From Henckelia pumila (Eukaryota; Streptophyta; Magnoliopsida; Lamiales; Gesneriaceae), in NCBI RefSeq assembly GCF_033568475.1, contig NW_027331831.1:14942001-15006000 (forward strand): a DNA stretch of 64,000 nucleotides. Reading direction: 5' to 3'. Position 1 is the first letter of the stretch. Each line of letters starts with the position of its first letter. Shown here in pieces: positions 58,823-64,000 of this stretch. Position numbers and translations under genes: made by a program. The notes beneath the pieces were generated by a model. The model saw only the letters and a list, made by a program, of their open reading frames with translations. It did not search any database and was not told where the DNA came from.

Positions 58823-60740
58823 TGTTGGAACACTCGTTCTCGGATCAAAGATGTGATACCCGGTGCAGCAGAAGTTTAAAATTTTTATTTTCTTATATGA
58901 AACGATTCCATATCATGGGTATCAAATCGTAACGATTAAAATCAACATGTAAAATAATAATAACAATTAATATTTTACCTCTTCAAGCTATGTCTTGATT
59001 ATGAAAACCAACAGATTAATCTGCTCTTGTTGTAAATCCCAGGAACTGATGACTCGCTCGATCAATCTCCTGAATTAGGTCCATGAACAGAAAACTAAAA
59101 CCCTCTGATTGATTGCACTAGAAATCAATCAGATGTTTATCGAAGAGATTTACAGATTTGATCTGTCAATTCAGAATGTAATTTTCCAAAAATCACAAAC
59201 TGAATTTTCTCTCAAAAAGGAGACAAAATTCGAAAATCTCCTTAGAACTGTTCTAGGATATTTCGAAAACTGTAGATGTGTGTGTTGCAGTATTTTCGAA
59301 AATTGCAAGACAATCAATTAGTCATTTTCGAAAACTGCACCATCTACTATATATAATTTATGTACTGGATTATGTTATATGTCTAATAGGACACTAACTC
59401 CTTAGGGCCCATTATCCATAACTTAAGCCCAACAAGCCAAGCCTGTTATTATAGAAATTAATATACAATTCATCTTGACTCCGACTGATAAACCGATTTC
59501 ACCAATGTTCACAGAAACCATTTCTGCACCTTTAAAGTCAAGATAATTTTTCTGAATTCGAATTCAATGATTTTCAAAAATGCCCATCCCTATGTCATTT
59601 TAGGAAATTTCACTCCCTTTAGTTAAGAAGTCCAACTTCTCTTTCACTAAATTTAACTCTTTAAATTTAACTATCTCAACGGGGGATTAGTAATCCATTA
59701 CTTGTGTGACCCTCAATGGTTCAGGGATACAGCTAGCCGTGGGCTCACAACTCCTTGTGACTCGGAACAACAATTTCCGACTTACCCATCGAATCATGGT
59801 AAGAGCGCCTAGCAACATCGCCCCATGATTTCCTAGGTATCACTGATAGTGCCTGCAAGAACCAGTAGGTTTTGGTTAGCGTATAGTACGGTCCCTTCAT
59901 CCATATATCCCGATTGAATCAACAACCATTGGTACATCGAGAGTCGTTCGAGATTCGATAACTATGCAATGCATCTTGAATATCAAATAGTGACATTGCA
60001 TGTGTTACTAGAAAACCAAGTAACCTAAATCACATCGAGTACTCTGGTCAGAGATTTGTCACACTAATATTTCCTCAGATCGTATATGATATCCACACTC
60101 TCAAGCGTGTGGTGAATCCTTGACAACAAAGCATCGACTCCTATATGTGTCGTAACTATACCCAATCCCGACACCTGATGACCCTCATAGAGTCGGTAAA
60201 CGAGTCAAAGTATAGTACTAGCATATAGAGTCTCCATGATGTTTCAAGTAGTAAGGACTAATGGTGTACAACCAAAACCGCGGACTTATCCACTCAATTA
60301 ATAATAACCACTTGGAAAGTCCGAATAGGGTAGTTCGATCATTCATCATATGAATATCCATTTGCATGCTTTGAACATCTCTATGTTCCATACCAATGAA
60401 ACGTGGTACTTGGCATCGTAAATGCTAGTCTCAATCTCGAGCGATCCTTATCCTTATTTGCGGATGACTCAATTGACTAGGAACTGTTTAGAATATACAG
60501 TGACTATAAGATGTGTTTCATGATAGTGATCTCTCTTATTTACTATCTCATCTTACTTACACTATAGTATATTCAAGGTCTTTATCAAAACGACAATAGT
60601 ATATCACAATATAAAATTATGAAGAAAGATAAAGAAAATGCCATTAATGAATATAAATTATATTAAACAAAAATTGTTTACAATAAGAGACTCTCAAAGC
60701 CCTTAGCCACAACTTGGCTAGCGGGGCATCAAATCTTTCA
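58823..60740 (-). repeat. Copia 3' LTR (1918 bp)
   Basis: Plus-strand ends TGTTGGAACACTCG and AAATCTTTCA. Lies directly beside the polypurine tract at 60741. It aligns with the 1853-bp LTR at 51081-52933 over its length with small indels. Confidence 0.9.
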
Positions 60741-60751
60741 ATCTCCCACTT
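60741..60751 (-). other. Polypurine tract of the copia element
   Basis: Minus strand AAGTGGGAGAT, the standard plant copia tract, immediately before the 3' LTR. Confidence 0.85.
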
Positions 60752-60754
60752 GCC

Positions 60755-62414
60755 CTATAGCCAACTAGTCATACTACGTAGTCTCATTGTTTCGCGATGT
60801 TTGTCAAACAATGGTCCTGGTAAGGGCTTAGTAAGTGGATCAGCGATATTGTCTGTAGAGGCCACTCTCTCGACAGTGATGTCTCCTCTTTCCACGATCT
60901 CCCGGATGATGTGGTATTTTCTCAGTACGTGTTTGGATCTTTGATGAGACCTTGGTTCCTTTGCCTGAGCAACGGCACCAGTGTTGTCACAGTACACCAG
61001 GACTGGACCAACAGCTTCAGAAATTACACCCAACTCTTGGACGAAATTCCTCATCCAAACGGCATCTTTAGCAGCAGCTGATGCTGCAATGTATTCTGCC
61101 TCAGTGGTGGAATCCGCTGTGGTGTCCTGCTTGGAACTTTTCCAAGAGACAGTACCGCTATTGAGCATGAATACAAATCCAGAGGTTGATTTTGAGTCAT
61201 CCACGTCGCTTTGGAAGATAGAGTCGGTATAGCCTTCCAATTTCAATTCTCTTCCTCCATAAACCATGAATACATTCTTAGTCCTTCTTAAGTACTTAAG
61301 AATATCCTTCACAGTTTTCCAATGCATTTGACGGGGATTAGCTTGGTATCTGCTCGTGACACTCAGAGCATAGGCCACATCCGATCTGGTAGATATCATC
61401 CCATACATGATACTACCTATGGCTGACGCATATGGTATGTGTGTCATTTTCTCTATCTCTTTGTCAGTCTTGGGAGACATAGATTTGGATAGAGAAACCC
61501 CATGACACATAGGTAGATGTCCTCTCTTGGAGTCATCCATAGAGAACCTCTTCAATATAGTGTCGATGTAGGTAGCTTGAGTGAGTCCTATCATTCTCTT
61601 AGATCTATCTCTATAGATCTGTATTCCTAGAATATAGGACGCCTCACCTAAGTCCTTCATTGAAAATCTACCTGATAACCATATCTTTGTTGACTGCAAC
61701 ATCCCTACATCATTCCCAATGAGTAGATGTCATCAACATAAAGCACTAAGAATGTCACAGCATCCTTAACTACTTTCTTGTACACGCATGGTTCCTCCGG
61801 GTTCTTGATGAAACCAAAGTCCTTTATTGTTTCATCAAATTTCTGGTTCCAACTTCTTGATGCCTGTTTGAAACCATAAATTGATCTCTGAAGCTTGCAT
61901 ATCTTATGCTCGCTTCCCATGGATGTGAATCCCTCAGGCTGCATCATATAAATCTCTTCCTTAATGTTTCCATTCAGAAATGCAGTCTTCACATCCATTT
62001 TCCATATCTCTTAGTCATACCAAGCTGCTATGACAATAAGGATTCTTATGGACTTGAACATTGCGACTGGTGAAAAAGTTTCATCATAGTCAACACCTTG
62101 TATTTGAGTATAACCTTTTGCTATCAATCGTGCCTTGTAGGTCAGTACCTTACCATCAGGCCCAAGTTTTTCTCTTGTAGATCCATTTACACCCTATTGG
62201 AACAATTCCATCGGGATGATCTACTAAATACCAAACTTGGTTTGTATGCATCGAGTCTATTTCTGACTGCATCGCTTCAAGCCATAAATTCGAATCAGCA
62301 TCAGAAATTGCTTCCTTGAAGTTTCTTGGATCACATCCAATGTCGGGTTCACTTTGATCCCCTTCAAGAAGCTAACCATATCGAATAGGAGGTCTAGAAG
62401 TCCTCTCGGATCTT
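60755..62414 (-). pseudogene. Copia RT and RNase H remnant
   Basis: RT begins upstream of 61998 with MDVKTAFLNG (61998 down), SIYGFKQASRSW and YVDD near 61730. A frameshift at about 61703-61720 follows, where the usual LLIGND reads out of frame. The rest is open from 61702 to 60755: LGEASYILGI, then RNase H with GYTDS, STTEAEYIAAS and VYCDNTGA. A TAA stop lies just before MDVKTAFL (about 62010), and the 62020-62414 stretch is recognisable only in pieces. Ends at codons RSMTSWL. Confidence 0.88.
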
Positions 62415-63400
62415 CTAGTAAGAGGCGTGTCGTTTAATGGTTCCTGAGGTGTAGGATCGTTTATTTTGTATCTCGGGTTCTTCTCGAATTTCTTCGAGTT
62501 CCATCATCTTGCCTTTCTTATCAAGTAAGAACTCCTTCTCCATGAAGGTGGCATTACTCGAAACAAACACTTTTGTCTCAGTAGGATGATAGAAATAATA
62601 TCCGATTGAGTTCTTCGGATATCCTACAAAATAACATAAGGTGGATCGACTATCCAACTTATCTCCCACTGTCTGCTTCACGTAAGCTGGACATCCCCAA
62701 ATCCTTAAGTATGAATACTTAAGAGCTTTGTCATTCCATAACTCGTACGGAGTTTTATTCACTGCTTTAGTGTGGACATTGTTCGACAACAGTACCGTCG
62801 TTTCAAGTGCATAGCCCCAAAACGAAGGAGGAAGCTCAGTGAAGCTCATCATAGATCGAACCATGTCCAACAAAGTTTGATTGCGACGCTCCGAAACACC
62901 ATTTAGCTGAGTTGTCATAGGAGGAGTCCACTGAGAGAGAATCCCATTCTCTTTTAGATAGTTCAAAAACTCGGTACTTAAGTATTCTCCACCTCGATCC
63001 GATCGAAGTGCTTTAATACTTTTACCTAGTTTGTTTTCTACTTCAGCCTTGAATTCTTTGAACTTTTCAAATGATTCAGACTTATATTTCATCAAATATA
63101 AATACCCGAACCTAGAATAATCATCAGTAAAGGTAATGAAGTAGGTGTGACCAAATTTAGTACCAATACTAAATGGGCCGCAAACATCTGTATGGATCAA
63201 ATCCAACAGATTTTGACTACGCTCAAGTTTTCCTTTGAAAGGATATTTAGTCATTTTTTCTTTTAGGCAGGATTCACAAGTAGGTAGAGAGTTAATATCA
63301 GACATATCAAACATGCCCTCTCCCACTAGCTTGTTCATTCTTCTTGTGGAAATATGACCTAGCCTAGCATACCAAAGGTTTGCCGGGTTTTGACTATCGT
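62415..63400 (-). pseudogene. Copia integrase remnant with GAG-pre-integrase end
   Basis: Open from 63338 to 62415. It starts at the end of the GAG-pre-integrase segment (MNKLVGEGMF, preceded by an ARLGHIS-like stretch). The zinc-binding CESCLKEKM follows, then the core with HTDVCGPF, FTDDYSRFGY, SDRGGEY and a later Glu in SERRNQTLLDMVRSM. It ends in a C-terminal part with IWGCPAYVKQ and VGYPK. The catalytic residues look intact. The frame is lost at 62415, before the RT. Confidence 0.85.
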
Positions 63401-64000
63401 TTTTCCTTTTAATTGTTGTTGCCGGTTTATCAACATAATTAACTGAAACGTCTTTTAATTTTAAGTTATATAGATCATTTTTAAATTGTCCATTTCAAAT
63501 CAAACATTCATTCTTGTAAATATTTCAAATCTCATTCGCAAAATTGCAAGAAAAACCATCTCTATCAAAAATAGAAATAGAAATAATGTATTAATGAAAT
63601 CTTGGCACAAATAAAAAAAAATCTCTCTCAAAATATAGCTTAAAATTGTTTTGCTAAATTAAACAAATGTTTCCCATAGCTTTGGATTCAACTCTGGAAC
63701 CATTCCCGAGCCTTAACTGAGTCTCACCCATCCTTAGCCTATTACTTCTTGTCATCATCTGCAACTCATTGCAAATGTGAGATCTACATCTGGTATCCTA
63801 TACCCAAGAAGTAGTATTAAATAGAACATTTATTTCAGTAAAAAATATATCCTTTGCAGTTTGTAACTGCTCGATATATCCTTTGCTGTTGCGCTTCCAG
63901 TAACTGGGTTTCTTGCAGTGATGGCAAACTTTTTTAGACTTGTCCAGCTTTGTATGTAACATTTGGCCTTGAGATCATGGTCCTACCATTTCTCTAGTTC
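63401..64000 (-). pseudogene. Copia gag C-terminal remnant
   Basis: Mostly degraded. A CHHCKKPSYWKRN stretch at about 63885-63930 on the minus strand resembles the gag zinc knuckle, but the usual GH pair is changed. The 63430-63860 part is AT-rich with stops in all frames. Confidence 0.55.

Larger units (their letters stand above)
58823..64000 (-). mobile_element. Copia retrotransposon, 3' part, continuing beyond the window
   Basis: On the minus strand, from 64000 down: a worn gag zinc knuckle, GAG-pre-integrase end, integrase, RT, RNase H, polypurine tract, 3' LTR. The integrase-before-RT order defines Ty1/copia. The 3' LTR is of the same family as 51081-52933. It sits inside the 3' LTR of the chromovirus. 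Reading frames are broken in several places. The clade is not certain; the unusually long LTR (1.9 kb) is a distinguishing mark. Confidence 0.9.

Overview
This is nuclear DNA of a flowering plant, almost certainly a eudicot. It is AT-rich and holds two intron-rich plant gene families (a katanin p80 gene with 18 coding exons and a tandem pair of GH27 alpha-galactosidase genes) set among several classes of plant LTR retrotransposons and MITEs. The sequence does not let me name the species or family. I found no prokaryotic features, CRISPR array, rRNA or convincing tRNA gene.

Layout: (1) 1-7238 is a nested transposon block: a decayed Athila-like Ty3/gypsy element on the minus strand (pol and gag remnants, PBS, 5' LTR 4275-5664) next to the 3' end and LTR (6114-7238) of a SIRE/Maximus-like copia element. 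(2) 7239-9480 is AT-rich intergenic DNA and the katanin promoter/5' UTR. (3) 9481-19747 is a katanin p80 (KTN80-type) gene on the plus strand. Its 18 exons join to exactly 2379 nt (792 codons plus stop). Its introns carry a Stowaway-type MITE and a fold-back repeat. (4) 19748-22570 is intergenic. (5) 22571-31755 is a tandem pair of alpha-galactosidase genes on the minus strand. The upstream copy (28663-31755) is intact, 14 exons and 399 codons. The downstream copy (22571-26299) keeps all 14 exons and splice sites but has two single-base insertions and several lost active-site residues, so it is a pseudogene. (6) 26568-27362 is an old inverted-repeat element with a Mutator-type MITE nested in it (perfect 9-bp target duplication). 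(7) 31756-42773 is gene-free: a 3.03-kb solo LTR with a matching 5-bp duplication, a second probable solo LTR, MITE-like elements and microsatellites. (8) 42774-64000 is a second transposon block: another Athila-like element (plus strand), a rearranged copia LTR piece, a copia LTR plus non-coding leader (minus), a Tekay/Del-like chromovirus (plus), and a copia element with decayed pol genes running out of the window (minus).

The picture is a small gene island between two inverted Athila-like elements, in a region shaped by nested retrotransposition and LTR-LTR recombination. Katanin p80 targets the katanin severing enzyme to microtubules. The alpha-galactosidases are predicted secreted or vacuolar enzymes that remove terminal alpha-galactose; there is no sign the two families work together. 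I found no new multi-gene system. The most unusual items are the broken alpha-galactosidase paralog, a triple-hairpin module conserved in the Athila-like LTRs, a snap-back copia LTR chimera at 49306-49618, and same-family copia LTRs sitting in both LTRs of the chromovirus.
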